Source of the DNA: Anas platyrhynchos
Taxonomy: Eukaryota > Chordata > Aves > Anseriformes > Anatidae
NCBI RefSeq assembly: GCF_047663525.1
Contig: NC_092611.1
Span: forward strand, 9,895,001-9,959,000
Length of the DNA stretch: 64,000 bases
Reading direction: 5' to 3'
The position numbers were made by a program, and so were the translations under genes. Each line of letters begins with the position of its first letter. Positions within the stretch are counted from its first letter, which is position 1. The notes under the pieces were generated by a model. That model searched no databases and was not told the DNA's origin. It was given only the letters and a program-made list of their open reading frames with translations. Shown here in pieces: positions 40,060-52,269 of the stretch.

Positions 40060-43000
40060 AAGTGATGTAGAACACAAATGAAACTGAGCTGAAATATACT
40101 GACAGGGAAGAACAAAGCAGATTAAACAGATTTACCTGCAAGGATATAAGCAATAGGAGGAAAAGGTCATTTCTGATGTAGTCTTGATGTAGTCTCTTTT
40201 TTGCACATTGGCTGCAATATCTCCCCTTACTAGGACAAAAGCACAAATGAAGCGTGAAGAGAAGGGAATGCTGTGTGCTAACAGCACACACTTATTAGCT
40301 CCAGTAGCCTGGCTTGCAAAGCCTCATCAACACAAGAATTGTTTTGGCAATCCATTTAGCTACAAAGGGGGATTTATCTAGAAAGTGTCCAGGCTGCTGC
40401 TTTCCCTCCCAATGCTACCACCTCCTCGACTAGCACAGGCTCCATTTCCACAGGTCGGTGGAGTTGTTCTGCTGCCCTGCTCCATCCTCACCATTAGACT
40501 ACTTAGCCCTGAACTAAACCAGAACTGATGAAGATTTAGGCACAAGTGAAACACTGATAGACAAGGACAGTGTGGCATACAGAAGTGCATTCCTGAACCA
40601 GTTCTAGGACAGAAGAAAAAAAAAAAAAAAAAAAGATTCCAGTCAGATAATCAAACTCCACCTGAATTTTGAGGGAGCGATTTGTTCTGGTTATACCACT
40701 CACTTTCACCACTGCAGATGCTTGTTCTAGCCTACCTTCTTTAATCCAAGTAAGTGAATTTACACAGGTTGCACAATTTATCCGTGAACCCCTGTAACCA
40801 CGTATTCACACCTAGAGGAAACGTGCTGTTTCAGAGCAGGAGGTTATCTGTATAAGAACTGTGCTGGCACACAGCATTTGCCTGAGCTTGCTTCTTTAGG
40901 ACAGCTTGAGACAGAATGGGTGTTAGGCATGCAGGAAATTGAATTGCAAGATCCCTTCAATGTAGTTCTCTGGCTTGTCAATCCTCAAATCCTCCTTTAG
41001 ATCTTTAATATGGTAAGTCAGCTAGATAAAGAATTCAGGCTGCAGGGCTAAAGCAATTAACCTCAAACCACCAACATCCTCTCCCTCTTAAAATTCAATT
41101 AAGTTCTGATTAAATCCTATATGAAGCACTTAACCTGATCCCAACATGAATACTCCATAGTATTTCCTTATATAAGGAACAGAAGACTTTTCATATCAAC
41201 TGGTACCTGATTTAGTGACTGCCATCAGTATTTGCAGAAATACAGTTTTCGTAGGTTGAGTGAAAGTTGGTGAAGATGTAAAAAAAAAAAAAAAAAAAGT
41301 AGAAATAAAAATAAAATTAAAAAAAATTAGAGCAACATGTTCCTAAATAGAGATTTTTTTCATCTAAGCAGAAGCAACAATGGCATAACCGAGGATGGAG
41401 CAACAGAAGAAGATACTGGAGAGCAGCATTATTACATATGGAAATTTAGGAAGATATACTTCACAAATAAGCCTGAACAGGACTGCCAAACACCTCCTTG
41501 GTCATCTCTCATCCCAGTTGCTGTCCCAGAAAGTTCTATTTGAAGTCAATCTTAAAAGTTACTGTGTTTCCTGGCTCTTAACTTCTGTTTGGAAGACTGC
41601 TTTAGAACCCACTGCCCAGGTGATAAGAAAAACACTATGAATTTACAGAAATAAGTTATTAATAGGACAGATCATCATCCTCATTATTCTGTCAGCACTG
41701 CCAGGTGGCTTTGGTATTTCTCCCTCTCGTGTGTTTATCAGATGCTGTATTTAAAGAGAGCAATTATATCACTTCCTAAGCTAAGCAAACAAAGTTCTTT
41801 TAGCTTTCCTTCTCCTATTTCAAACCTGTCATTTACATGATCATCTTAGTAGTCCTTGAAACCTCATCTGGTTAGAATTCATCTTTCTTGACCTTGGATA
41901 GACCCAACTGTTTGAGAGATTTCTACAAAGCGTCTGAGAACAGGCTATATACAACAAGAACATGTACATTATTGCCCTGTTCGATCAGACCACAGAGAAA
42001 ACAAGCACAGCAAGACCATGTAGTATCTTTCCTCCTGGGAAGTGACCAAAGGAGATGAAGATCCTGACTGTAACACGTGCTAAATGGAATGCAGTCATGA
42101 TGTCCAGATGAGTCAGAACAGAAGTTTTCAGAAACATAAGAGGTCATTCTAGGAAATTTCTGAAAAGGAGGGAACAAAAAGGGGGGTCAGGAAGGAAGCA
42201 GGTTTGCTCTCCTGAGTTGGTTATGAAAAGATTCAGGACAAGAAACAACAGACAAAAGTAAGCAATTACCTCCGCTACGTTCAGCACAACACACACAAAA
42301 AAAAAGACTCTTCCAGTTTCATTATGTAGACCACCTCATTATTACTGACCCCTGGTCAGATCTAGGAACAAGAAGGTTGTCTGGAGATTTCCTCAGTGAC
42401 CATCACCTACAAAGCAATGCAACATTTATGCACTTCGGGTGGGCAGGTGAATGGGTGCTTCTTTGCAGGGACTTAATGCAACCTACCTTCTGTTTCTTTC
42501 CTTTTGTGATGAATCATTATTTTACAATATACTGAGACTTGATCAGTAGCAGAAAACAATGCCACAGACTAATTAGCATGTGGAGCAAGACCAGAAGGAC
42601 TTAGTACAGCATATCTCTCCCTGTCAGAAATGGAAAGGCTGGCATTCATTCAAAAAACCAAGCTGCTACAATACCTATGGCAAGACAGTACAGCACAATA
42701 CAATACAAAATGAGTACTTTACAGGATATTGATTTGTTGCGAATCTTTGAGTCACTATAACTGTGTTTAAATTTAAAAAAATAATAATAATAAAAACTAC
42801 ACACACACAAAATCACAAACAAATCCATACCTGCCTAGCCTATATTCCTTCCCTAATAAAAATAAATCTGAATAAAACCCACCTGAGTAAAGTCTACCCT
42901 CCAGATTTAATCATAGTTTAATATTAAAAACTTCTCCTACTCTGAAATGCACTAAGCAGATAAAGTACAAACACTTCCTATTTGAAAGCACTGGTCATGA

Positions 43001-45950
43001 ACTATTATAATAAAGGCATATTGCCATCCGATAGGATCACTTCTAAATGTTTAACTTAAATGCTCTAAATGTTTAACATCTAGCTTCCCAAAAAGATGCC
43101 AATCTCTGAAAAAAAAAAAAAAAAGACATTGTTTTTTAGCATTGAGCAACAAATAACTAAAGTAACTGACTCTGCTAGCACTAAGGAACAGCTTTTCTGT
43201 GCCCTTTATAAGACAAAGCCACAGTTGTTCAGGCTACAGACCAAGATGGAAGAACTTGAATAAGCAACAAATCAAAGGCACTACACTCGCAGTGGTACTT
43301 GATATACTTGTTTGAGCATAATACCTGCAAAACAGTGCAAGATTTTAACCTGCCAGCTCAAAGAACTTTTTTCTGGGTTCTAATTTCCATGCTACTTCAA
43401 ACCCTTAAAAACAGGATTAGTGTCTAAACTTAATTTGGCATATCAGAGCAGAGGCAGAGCCAAATACAGCGTTGTACTATTTCCTCAGATCTTTCCCAAA
43501 GACTGTAAGCTATTTCTGCGTAATTATCACAGCCTATCATTTTCATGTGCTGTTTCCATTCAAGTAGAGGTGTGCCACAATTTCTCTGCCTGTCACAAAC
43601 TGACATCCTAGCATGGATTATTCACATCCAGAAGCTGTGGAACCAAGGACAAGGATCTTTTTTTTTTAAAAAAAAAAAAAAAAGTTTCTGTACATTAAGT
43701 AACCCATGTGTTTTGGGTAGAGCAGCAATGAATCAGAAAATAAATTATAGTTGAACAGTGATGGGTGGGTCAGAAAATCTTAACAGTGGACAGAAAATAT
43801 TTGCTAGGCTTGAAATTGCAATCACATTGAATATAGCAAATCCACTTTCATTTTAACATACATATTTAAATCCAATGCACAGGGGTCCCTAACGTTTGTC
43901 TCCACATGCAACTGCATAGTCTGACTCAGAAGGACATATAGGACCAGACCAAATGGCAGACCAGTAAAAAGAATGCTCACAGCTGGAATTCCTCGAGCAG
44001 AGGAACTCTAGCTCCCTGAGGTCTCACAGAAATTCAGAGTAAAGAATAACTGTGCAGCTGATCTGGAAATCTTCTGGCGCAAAATGTGGGCCTTGTTATC
44101 ATCCCTGTAAATTACAGATTGGAACAATAAGGCAAGCAAAATAGCTTTCTCCTACCCGTCTCCCACCCCACATCAAATTGAACTGATGTTGCTGTAGCTA
44201 TTCATTTCCAGCCTTTGCCAACGCTGAATCACCAGGGCTGATACTCAGCTCACCAGAGTCTCACACTGATTACTGAAGTTCTTGCACTTGCCTTGTGTCT
44301 GCTGGGAAGTCCCCATACATGACTCCTCGTTCCGTCTAGCCTGTAGGTTTCCCATTGTCAGGGACTCAGCCACCCACTTCCTTGCTAACAGGCAAAGAAG
44401 AACATAAGAGAAGTAACATAAAACACAAGGAGAAAGAAATGGGGAAAAGGAGAGGAAAAAGACATGCCAAGGAGAGGTAAGGCAGAAGAGAAACTGTGAA
44501 TTGTGCATATACTTGCATATGAAATACTTGTTGATTCCCTAAATACACCTATAGAAATAAATACTTATAAATACTATACTTCAGGGGCCTTTTTTTTTCA
44601 ATGACATGAAGGAAGTGTAACATTTTCTTTCTTCAATACTGATTTACATAGCCCAGTCCTTGGAACACTTTAGAACGACACCACGAACTAGGAGAGAGTA
44701 AACTTTGGCCAGTCATGGAAAATATAACAAATGGAACAAACTTAATTCACACTTTTTTTTCCTGATATTATCACTTTTTCACTCAAATGCTTGAACAAAG
44801 TAGTGCTGGGGAGAGAAGGGGAGGGGTTCTTTCTCATTGTTCAACATTCTTACCTTTTAGCTAAGTTGAGATAATGCTATATCAGCAAGCCTTTTCAAAA
44901 AGACCTTACTAAAAGTCGGAGAAAAATTGTAATTTCCACAAAGATACAAGAAATGACGCAAGGAAAAATTCAGGCATTTCATATTAATAAGATAATCAAA
45001 AAGAAAAGTATTTACATTCCTATGCAGTCCAGTTTAAACACAACGGAAGAAGCAGGGTTCAGGAGAAGTTAGCAAAGAACCCCAATATAAACTAGATTAT
45101 GCAGTCCATGTATAAACGCACAACATGACATGCCTCACACCAACTTATTTACACATGCAGTGGAAAAAAAAATCTCCTGGACTGTTCCTAAACTTGCATC
45201 CATGGACGATGTGCACTGGTGGCACACAAAAGCAGATGGGAGAGCCTTTCCAAGCTTTGGGAACCAACCCTTTTATTCTAAACGGGAGGAAAACCATCAT
45301 CAATAAAAACAAATTGGAAAGGAGAGATTCTGGTGAACTGACCTGCTCTGTATTATTTTCCTATTTTACAGTGGCAGATCTCCCTCTCTTAGTCAGAACA
45401 AAAGACAGATCGAATTGTGTAATGATGGCACAAACTGCAGAGTGCTGTGGGAAGGCAAAATCCCATGGCACAATTTCCCACTTGTACGATCAAAGCTTCA
45501 TTAATGTCACAGCCCTAAGCAATCCTCTCCCTCTCACAACCCACTTACACATCTCACAGCAGCCTCCCTTGCAGAGAGAATCTGCTGCCGACTGGCTTTC
45601 CAGCTCTAAACCATCCGTATCTGCTAATAATCCGAGAGAATCTGTGCAGTGTACTTGCCTCTCCCGCTTACCTTTTCAGTAAATAACAGAATGCTGGCTC
45701 CCAACAAACGTTTTGAATTTGCTTAGTTACTCATTCTTGATCGTTAGAAAGAAGTTTGCTCTACCGACCGACCTGTGCTAGCAGCAGCACTTAACAGCAG
45801 GTCGACAGAAAACCCCTTCCAAGATGATGGGATAGAAGGATTTGTTTGTTTATGCATTTTACCTGGAATGAATTGCATCAGGGAGGAGAGGAAATGCAGC
45901 AAATTAGCGAGTAGGATGCTGACGGCCGACAACAGGATTTTGGAAAACAT
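25716..45950 (-). CDS. BCO2: Beta-carotene 9',10'-oxygenase (carotenoid oxygenase 2)
   Basis: Twelve coding exons on the minus strand: 45950-45863, 38476-38281, 37171-36960, 34918-34803, 33028-32926, 31738-31610, 31472-31312, 30759-30592, 28329-28192, 27495-27313, 26308-26198 and 25829-25716. They sum to 1719 nt, encoding 572 residues plus TGA, the normal family length. All introns are GT...AG and all phases join. The enzyme is a mitochondrial non-heme iron dioxygenase that cleaves carotenoids eccentrically at the 9',10' double bond. The four iron-binding histidines are visible: His219 (ATAHPH), His279 (SYYHSFG), His350 ([10 protein letters not shown]) and His566 (YGFHGIF). Family blocks include [28 protein letters not shown] and NTRFHVV. 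Met1 (MFSKILLS) matches the usual family start; an in-frame upstream ATG at 46028 would add 26 residues. In chickens, reduced skin expression of this gene causes yellow skin. Confidence 0.97.
26119..26140. repeat. (TG)11 microsatellite in BCO2 intron 11
   Basis: A perfect TG dinucleotide run close to BCO2 exon 11. Confidence 0.95.
29069..29150 (+). mobile_element. Short CR1 LINE fragment in BCO2 intron 8
   Basis: CATCAGGGGAGGTTTAGACTGGATATGAGGAAAAGGTTCTTCACTGAGAGGGTCATTGGGCAG-like sequence matches the C-terminal ORF2 segment of CR1 ([13 protein letters not shown]). The rest of the element is absent, so this is a small internal remnant. It lies between exons 8 and 9 of BCO2, antisense to the gene. 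Confidence 0.8.
30561..30596 (-). repeat. 18-bp tandem duplication carrying two splice-donor copies (BCO2 exon 8)
   Basis: GCAGAGCTCTTACCTAAT (30561-30578) is followed directly by GCAGAGATCTTACCTGAT (30579-30596). The second copy holds the true exon 8 donor (GTAAGATC on the minus strand). The first copy holds an equally good GTAAGAGC. Confidence 0.85.
33403..33447. repeat. Consecutive C11-A13-T21 homopolymers in BCO2 intron 4
   Basis: Runs of 11 C, 13 A and 21 T are fused without interruption. The A and T parts can pair into a hairpin. Confidence 0.85.
33488..33505. repeat. (CA)n microsatellite in BCO2 intron 4
   Basis: A short CACACA run of about nine units, 40 bp to the right of the C/A/T homopolymer cluster. 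Confidence 0.85.
38477..45862. other. BCO2 intron 1 (7.4 kb)
   Basis: The longest BCO2 intron. It is AT-rich, with many A or T homopolymers, including 33 A at 40025-40057 and shorter runs near 40617, 41281, 43110 and 43660. A 185-codon open frame on the plus strand (45125-45682) shows no domain. No nested gene is recognised. Confidence 0.6.
40025..40057. repeat. Poly(A) homopolymer, 33 bases
   Basis: Uninterrupted A run inside BCO2 intron 1. No retroposed body is recognised beside it. Confidence 0.9.
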
Positions 45951-46330
45951 TTTCTGCTCTGAAGGCATCAGGTCGCAGATGGTCTGGAAAGGTACCGCTG
46001 CCAGGACGAGCAGCGTGCAGCAGAGCACTGGTGGCTGCGGAGAGCTGCTTCAGAATAAGAGCCGGCAGGGAGGCTGCCAGCAGCAGCAGCAGCAGGAGCA
46101 GGGCAGCAGCGCGGCAGCCTCGGGCCCCTGCCCGGCCAGGGAAGCGAGCATCTCCCGGCGTGGGGCACAGCCCGCGGTGTCACAACGGGGGGAGCTTCTC
46201 CCCTTGCCCGGGGGATGCAGGGAGCAAGTCGCGACCATTTGGCACACGCACTGCGATGACTGCGGCTGTTTTCTTTTTATTAAGTGGCTCCCAGAAGCTG
46301 TCCCTCGGTGGAGAGCGAGGCAGCATACCC
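45951..46330 (-). promoter_or_regulatory. BCO2 5' region, moderately GC-rich
   Basis: GC and CpG content rise sharply from 46000 to about 46250 compared with both sides. The stretch includes a short (CAG)n run at 46079-46096. It directly precedes BCO2 exon 1, so it is the likely promoter and leader. No TATA box is evident. Confidence 0.5.
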
Positions 46331-49300
46331 AGCACTCAAGGTAACCCACTGTCCTTCAGATGGGACAGATTACTACTCATCCTAAATCTTCTGTTGCAAA
46401 TTAAGCTGATTTCTTCCTGTCCTTTCTACAAGACACAGCAAACAGCTGATTACTGTCCTTTTTATTACTTATGCTATCATAACCTTCCCCTGTTTTCTGT
46501 GTTCTCTAAACTTAACTCCAGTCTTTCCTAATAGATCACCGTTTCTTCGTCCATTATTATTCCTGTCTCCCACTCTGGACTCTTTCCACTCTGGTTTTAA
46601 TTCTCCATCTAGGAGCTAACTAGCACAGAGTAAAACAGAACTACACTTTTGCCTTATCCACTAACCTTTAGTTAACACATCTCAGCTTCTTTTTCCCCAC
46701 ACAACATCATATAGACTGTAGCCATCGCTCTGCTTTGTAAGTAGCACACAATCCCCCTTGCTAAGCTTAGTGTTTTTCTCCCCCTTTTTATTTTTTTTTT
46801 TTTTATATAAAATTGATCTTGATTTCATGAGTTTTCCATCTGATTGAGATGATGGCAAATTTTCAATGTACATTACTGCTAGCATCTGCAACCCCGCATA
46901 GCTTGCTGATACTTGAAAATTAATGGTATTCTCTCACGTCGTCCTTCTAAATCACTCACGATAATATGGAATAGGCCAGATTTGATGCAGATCCCTATAG
47001 GATGCCAGCTAAACTGAACTTTCCAGGAAAAGTGAGACTGATTCCTTTGATCAACTTTTTAGCTCATTCTATGGCCCCTACTTGTTGACTGTTCTTATCT
47101 ATATATATAGATATATAGATATATATATCACGCAAAACACTGGCAGTTCCCTTATATCAAGGTATACCCCACCTATTATTTTTCTATATCTATTAAGTTT
47201 GCTACTCCAATCCAAGTGTGTATTTGATTGTTTTTGTGGACTCTTCCCTGCTGCTTTTGAAGTGATTAAGAAAATTGGTACAGAATCTCCACAGGATGAG
47301 AGTTAGATTGATCGATCTCTGATTTTTTGTTCTCATTTTTCCAGCTTTTAACCCTGATAATGTAAGAGACTCACTCTGGTCTTTGCTAGTACTACCTTCG
47401 TCAGGTTTTCAAAAGACAATTCAAAGAAAAACCTCGAGGTTTTTTAGATTAGCTGAATTGAATTTAGACTGAATTTCATATGCCTTAAATAGATCTATTA
47501 CCTATTCAATCTTGTATTTTTCCATTATGATCCATGTACCTACACCTACGCTATTTCAAGGCAGTTTCATTTTAAGCGAAAAGTCAATAATAACCTTTTC
47601 TGGGTAAAGATGATTGGTCCCTGAATACCTCAGCCACATCTGCATTATTTGTTGTTCTCCATTTCAGCTTTCAGATAATAGCAGAGCAAAGAGATGAACT
47701 GAATACTAGTTTCTCATCACTTAAAATTTCTGGATTCTGAAAGTACTCACAGCAAGCTCAGAAATGCAAGAGAATCACCGCCGAAAATCCCCGTGACTTC
47801 AAGAGAATCAGAACTTTGCCTCAGATGCTTCCACAATTTCTAGAAAATCCATTTATATTCTGTTACTGATCTGTCATCTTAGATGTTCTTGGTAATTTAC
47901 TAAGGCACTGCAGCTTAAACAACAGGGGGAGAAGCTTAAAGAAAACGTAGTTACCAGCTGAGCTTTGCTGATCAGATTTGGCAGCTTTAAAGCCAATTAA
48001 TTTTCAGTTCAAACCTCCTTCAGTAAAACTGAAAAGCGGATAGTGATGGGAGAGGTGCCAGGAGGACTCCATATGAAGTTCATTCCTCAGAGAGAGAATG
48101 AACTTTTAGCTTCATTTCAGAAGATGAGAGTAAGAAAATTGTTTTTTTCTCCCAATAAATATTGAAATACCCCAAGAGAAACAATAAGCCCAGGAACATC
48201 ACTATCAATGTAGGCAAATTGGAAAACACCAAAATTATATTTTGTAATGGTTTAGAAGATAAACAGAGTACGAGTATTCCCACATAAACAGATATTGAAT
48301 AGCACACTGAAAGGCAAGAAACCTTGTTTATATTTTTAAAGTAAAGTAATTATGGAAGAATTCCTTTTAAATGGGAATAGAATTATGTACAAAAGCAACC
48401 AGTAAGTGGGTATTTCCACTGCTGAAATGTCATACAAAGCTTTGAATGACTGCCTTTTAATGAGCATAATCACACTGTTCACAAGTTCACCCAGGCTACT
48501 GTATCCATGCCTAGTGAGTTTACTTTTAATGTCTCTTGAGACTCTAAAATCCTTTTACTATGACAGAAATCCCACCATAAATTATACCATATTACAAACA
48601 AGCAGTGTAACATAATGAAAACCAATCGTATAAGAAGTCACTGTAGAAAAGCAAGTCATCTTTGAGAGAGGTATGTTGAATTTAACTGCATTTGAATGTC
48701 AGATTTAAGCAGTTCTCCATTCTAAGAGGTGCAGACTGACTAGTTTTATCGGATTTTATGAAGTTTTTAAATGGAGCAGACCACTACACAAGTAACAGTA
48801 CATATCTGTGCTCTTTTGAGCCCCTAAAGGAAGAAACTTGCACTATGTGACCCAATGGAACTTCTAAGTTGTGCATCTTATTAATATTTGATACTAGCAC
48901 AAGAGCTTTACAGCCTATATATATTAGCCATGCAAACTAAATCTAATGATCTGAATCTATCTGATCAAAAAAAGTTGCACGATTTTCCTAAGCACAAACA
49001 GATAAAATGCAGCAAGGCTTTTTTTGAATTTGACAAAACAGACAGATATTTAAGTCATTAAAGTTGCAATAATTTTATTTAAATGCTTATGTAAGTTACT
49101 TCAGGTAGATTTTCAAATTCAAACACTTCACAGATGACAATTTTAAACTTCGCCTTTAATAATTATTGTTTAGATGATTATTCTACAGACACCGAGTACA
49201 ATATTCTAGAAAATTTAGCTTCCAAAAACTTCTCTTTTTCTCCCACTTTCTTGCATTTGAACAGAATTGCAGAGACCAATTACAAAATTACCAGACTCTA

Positions 49301-50461
49301 GTAAAATATGATGTATACCAGTGGTGAGATTTTTAAAAGTCTTTAGATGCTAAATATGCAGATAGTCATCTTATGGGATTTTAAGAAATTCCTAAGCATG
49401 TAAGGTGCTTACATCCGTAGGCACTTTGAAAATCCTACTAAGTCCATATCTGCATCTTTAGATACCTTGGAAAATCTCTTCCTAGGTGTCCAGTTTCTCT
49501 CATTTGTTTTAATTTGATTATTAGTATTAGCTTGACAGACATCACATTCAGTCGGGACTTGTATCTACCTTCCTTTCTGCCTTTTAAGTCCAAAAAGATT
49601 TAAAGAAAAAATTAACGCACAGCACTAAGAGAAAGATATATTTATCTATCTTATGCTAGCAACAGGATTATCTAGCTCTTTTCTTTTACATTGGCCTCAC
49701 AATTAGTACAAGTAATGCTTTATACATTTTATGCTTCATCTTTTAACCGAATGAAATGACACGAAAGAGAAATTGTTCAAAAACACTATAATCACCCTTA
49801 AATACACTGGATATACAGCAAACAGTACTGATGTATCAAAATAATAACAACAATAATAAAAGAACAGTGTAATTCAAGATAGAGGTAACATTATCTTTCA
49901 TTTATTGATATTACCAGCAAAGTTTTGATTATATGCTTTTATGATTATATTAAAATGACCTTTTTTCATTTGGAAAGATGTAGGTATTGAAATATATATT
50001 CAAATTAAGACTTTATACATCTTTATACATTCCCCAAAGTAATACTCTTAATAGAACTCTCCTGTTTCTTAGCTGATCTCTTCAATCTGTTTATGCTCTG
50101 AGACAAAAATAAAAATATGATTTCAGATACATTCTACTACAATTTTAGCATCAAAAGTTAGTTTTCTAAGCATGGAAGTACAGGGACAGCCTACACAATG
50201 AGTCAAAAAGAAAAGATGTTCTAATCTGTAGAATCCCTTGGAGTGGTAGGATTTAAAAGGGATATTTAGTGCCATGTTTACTGTCACTACTCTATATATT
50301 GCATATGCTTACTTATTTGAAAAATAAGATGCTGTTTAAATTGTTGAAAGTTTCCTGAATTAGAAATACTTACAGAAGATATTTATGAAACATTCATTAT
50401 CACATTCACCATGGTTTTTACAAAGTTTTGCTCTGTATTTCTGCAGTCTAACAGACTCCAT
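46331..50461. other. Intergenic between BCO2 and TEX12
   Basis: AT-rich sequence without a recognised gene. It holds a short TATA/GATA-type simple repeat near 47098-47131. The TEX12 3' UTR must occupy its right end, but no single polyadenylation signal stands out. Confidence 0.55.
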
Positions 50462-52161
50462 TCAGCTTTGCAGACTATTTGCAATCACAGTGAATCTCTG
50501 TTTCAGACTCTCCCTTTTCTGTTTTAAGTGGTTTTCTAGGGTCCTTGCTTCTTTCAAGATTCCATCAAGTTCTTGGACATAAGAAGCATCCATTGCTGCT
50601 CTCTCACTTAATTGAAAACAAAAACAAAACAAAAATGACCCACAACTGAAGTTAAAATTAATACTGAAACCAGTAACTGCTTTTATGCTTTACTTAAGTG
50701 TGCAGTCTACCAATACTCAGTTTCTGACCAATTTATCTGTTCTCTATTGTAACAGAGAAAAGCACTTTTATTTCAAGATCTATGGTTTATAATTTTCACC
50801 ATATGTTTTTATATACAGCCACAGTAATCAATCATACCAAGAAAAGTTAGAAAGAAGTGCTGTATAAATAGGACAGTTAACTTGCCTTAAAATCTGGGCA
50901 TATTTTGATAACAAGTTCTTAATTTCTTTGTTCATCTCTGTTAAAAGGAAAAAGTAATTTTATTTTAACAGTTGAATGAATCTTCATCTCGACATCCCAT
51001 TCATTAATTCAGTAGTTACTTTAAGTATATTTAATACATCACCAGTTAAAACCTCTTCCAGTGGTTCAGGTTTGTAAAGGGACTGGGAGCTCTCAGAAAA
51101 AGCCAAGTCTGTTTTGTCAGTGGAAGACAACTGAGGATTCTCTGTGGCTTCATTCTAGTAAAATACAATAAATTAATAAATAAATAAACAGATTCTAGGA
51201 CTTGAAACATGCTCAGCTTGTCTGATCAAATTTAACTGAAAACAGCAAAAAGTTTCAAAAAGATCTCAACTGTTTTCACAGAAAGCCAAGTGCTGGTTCC
51301 TGTGCCAACGCCCTCTGTTAAGAGCAAGCACAGCATCACTATACTAGGGTGTGGCTGGAAAATCCTAGGATTTTTGCCTCTATCAGTAAAATCTGGTGCA
51401 CTTCAGTAGTTCACTCTCGAGAGGCCCTATGTAACCATGTTGCAGTGCACACCCCATTTTGTTGATCTTCAGTCTGAGAAGGTTCCTCACAGAAGTCATC
51501 CTTGTTCCCCTGTCAGCAGAGAGGACAGAACACCTTGTATAAGGGACCAAGGAGAGCCATGGGGCTCTCTGCCCCTCTCTGTGACAGGAACTCGCAGCAA
51601 TGCCAGAGCAGCAGCTGCAGCATGCCTCGCTCCACTGAATCATAGAATGAATCATAGAACGGGTTGGGTTGGAAGGGACCTCAAATATCATCTACATGTA
51701 GTTCCAACCACCCTGCCATTTTCAGGGACACCACCCACTAGATCAGGTTGCCTAGGGCCTCATCCAACCTGGCCTTGATCACCTCCAGGGATAGGGCACC
51801 CACAACCTCTCTGGGCAACGTGTGCCAGTGCCTCACCACCCTCTGAGTGAAGAATTTCCTCCTAACCTCTCATCTAAATCTCCTCTCTTTTAGTTTAAAA
51901 CCATTCCCCCTCATCCTGTCATTATCTGATTGAGCAAAGAGTCGCTCTGCATCTCTTTTTAAGCCCCTTTTAAGTACTGAAAAGCTGCAACGAGGTCACC
52001 CGGGAGCTTTCTCTTCTGTAGGCTGAACACCCCACTTGCAGTGAGCTCGTCCCTCACTGGGGCTGCAAGGGCGAGACCCTTCCTCACACAGAACTGCTCA
52101 CCTCCATCTCTTTTTTACGTTTACTTCTATTCTCATCGGATTTTTGTGCGTTGCTTGTCAT
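50462..52161 (-). CDS. TEX12: Testis-expressed protein 12, synaptonemal complex central element
   Basis: Four coding exons on the minus strand: 52161-52102, 51154-51043, 50937-50886 and 50606-50462. They sum to 369 nt, encoding 122 residues plus TGA; the human protein is 123 residues. TEX12 forms a coiled-coil complex with SYCE2 in the central element of the synaptonemal complex during meiosis. The conserved C-terminal core is clear: [14 protein letters not shown], then [15 protein letters not shown], and a final [13 protein letters not shown]. The N-terminal 60 residues are polar and probably disordered, as in mammals. A non-coding 5' exon is implied, because an acceptor (CTAATCAG) lies 6 nt before the ATG and a CpG island follows upstream. 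Intron 3 uses a GC donor (AAG/GCAAGT). A CR1 copy sits in intron 1 of the coding part. Confidence 0.93.
51639..52075 (-). mobile_element. CR1 LINE 3' end in a TEX12 intron
   Basis: The minus-strand element begins on the plus strand with its 3' terminal tandem (GAATCATAGAATGAATCATAGAAC). Then come GGGTTGGAAGGGACCTCAAA, CCAACCTGGCCTTGATCACCTCC, CTCTCTGGGCAACGTGTGCCAGTG and the reverse complement of the ORF2 C-terminal region. It is 5'-truncated at about 430 bp and has no intact frame. It lies in the same orientation as TEX12, between the first and second coding exons. Confidence 0.92.
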
Positions 52162-52269
52162 TGTTACCTGATTAGAAGAAAAAATAAATAAATATGTACA
52201 ACATTCAGATTTTGCGAGCAGTTACTGGGTGTAACTACTGGGAAATAAACCTGCACAGACACCTGACAA

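Noticed and set aside
45125-45682. 185-codon plus-strand open frame in BCO2 intron 1
   Set aside because: No recognisable family, no splice context, and antisense to the host gene. Chance is more likely.
45775-46344. 189-codon plus-strand open frame opposite BCO2 exon 1
   Set aside because: It is antisense to the real exon, includes a poly-Gln run from a short CAG repeat, and has no domain.
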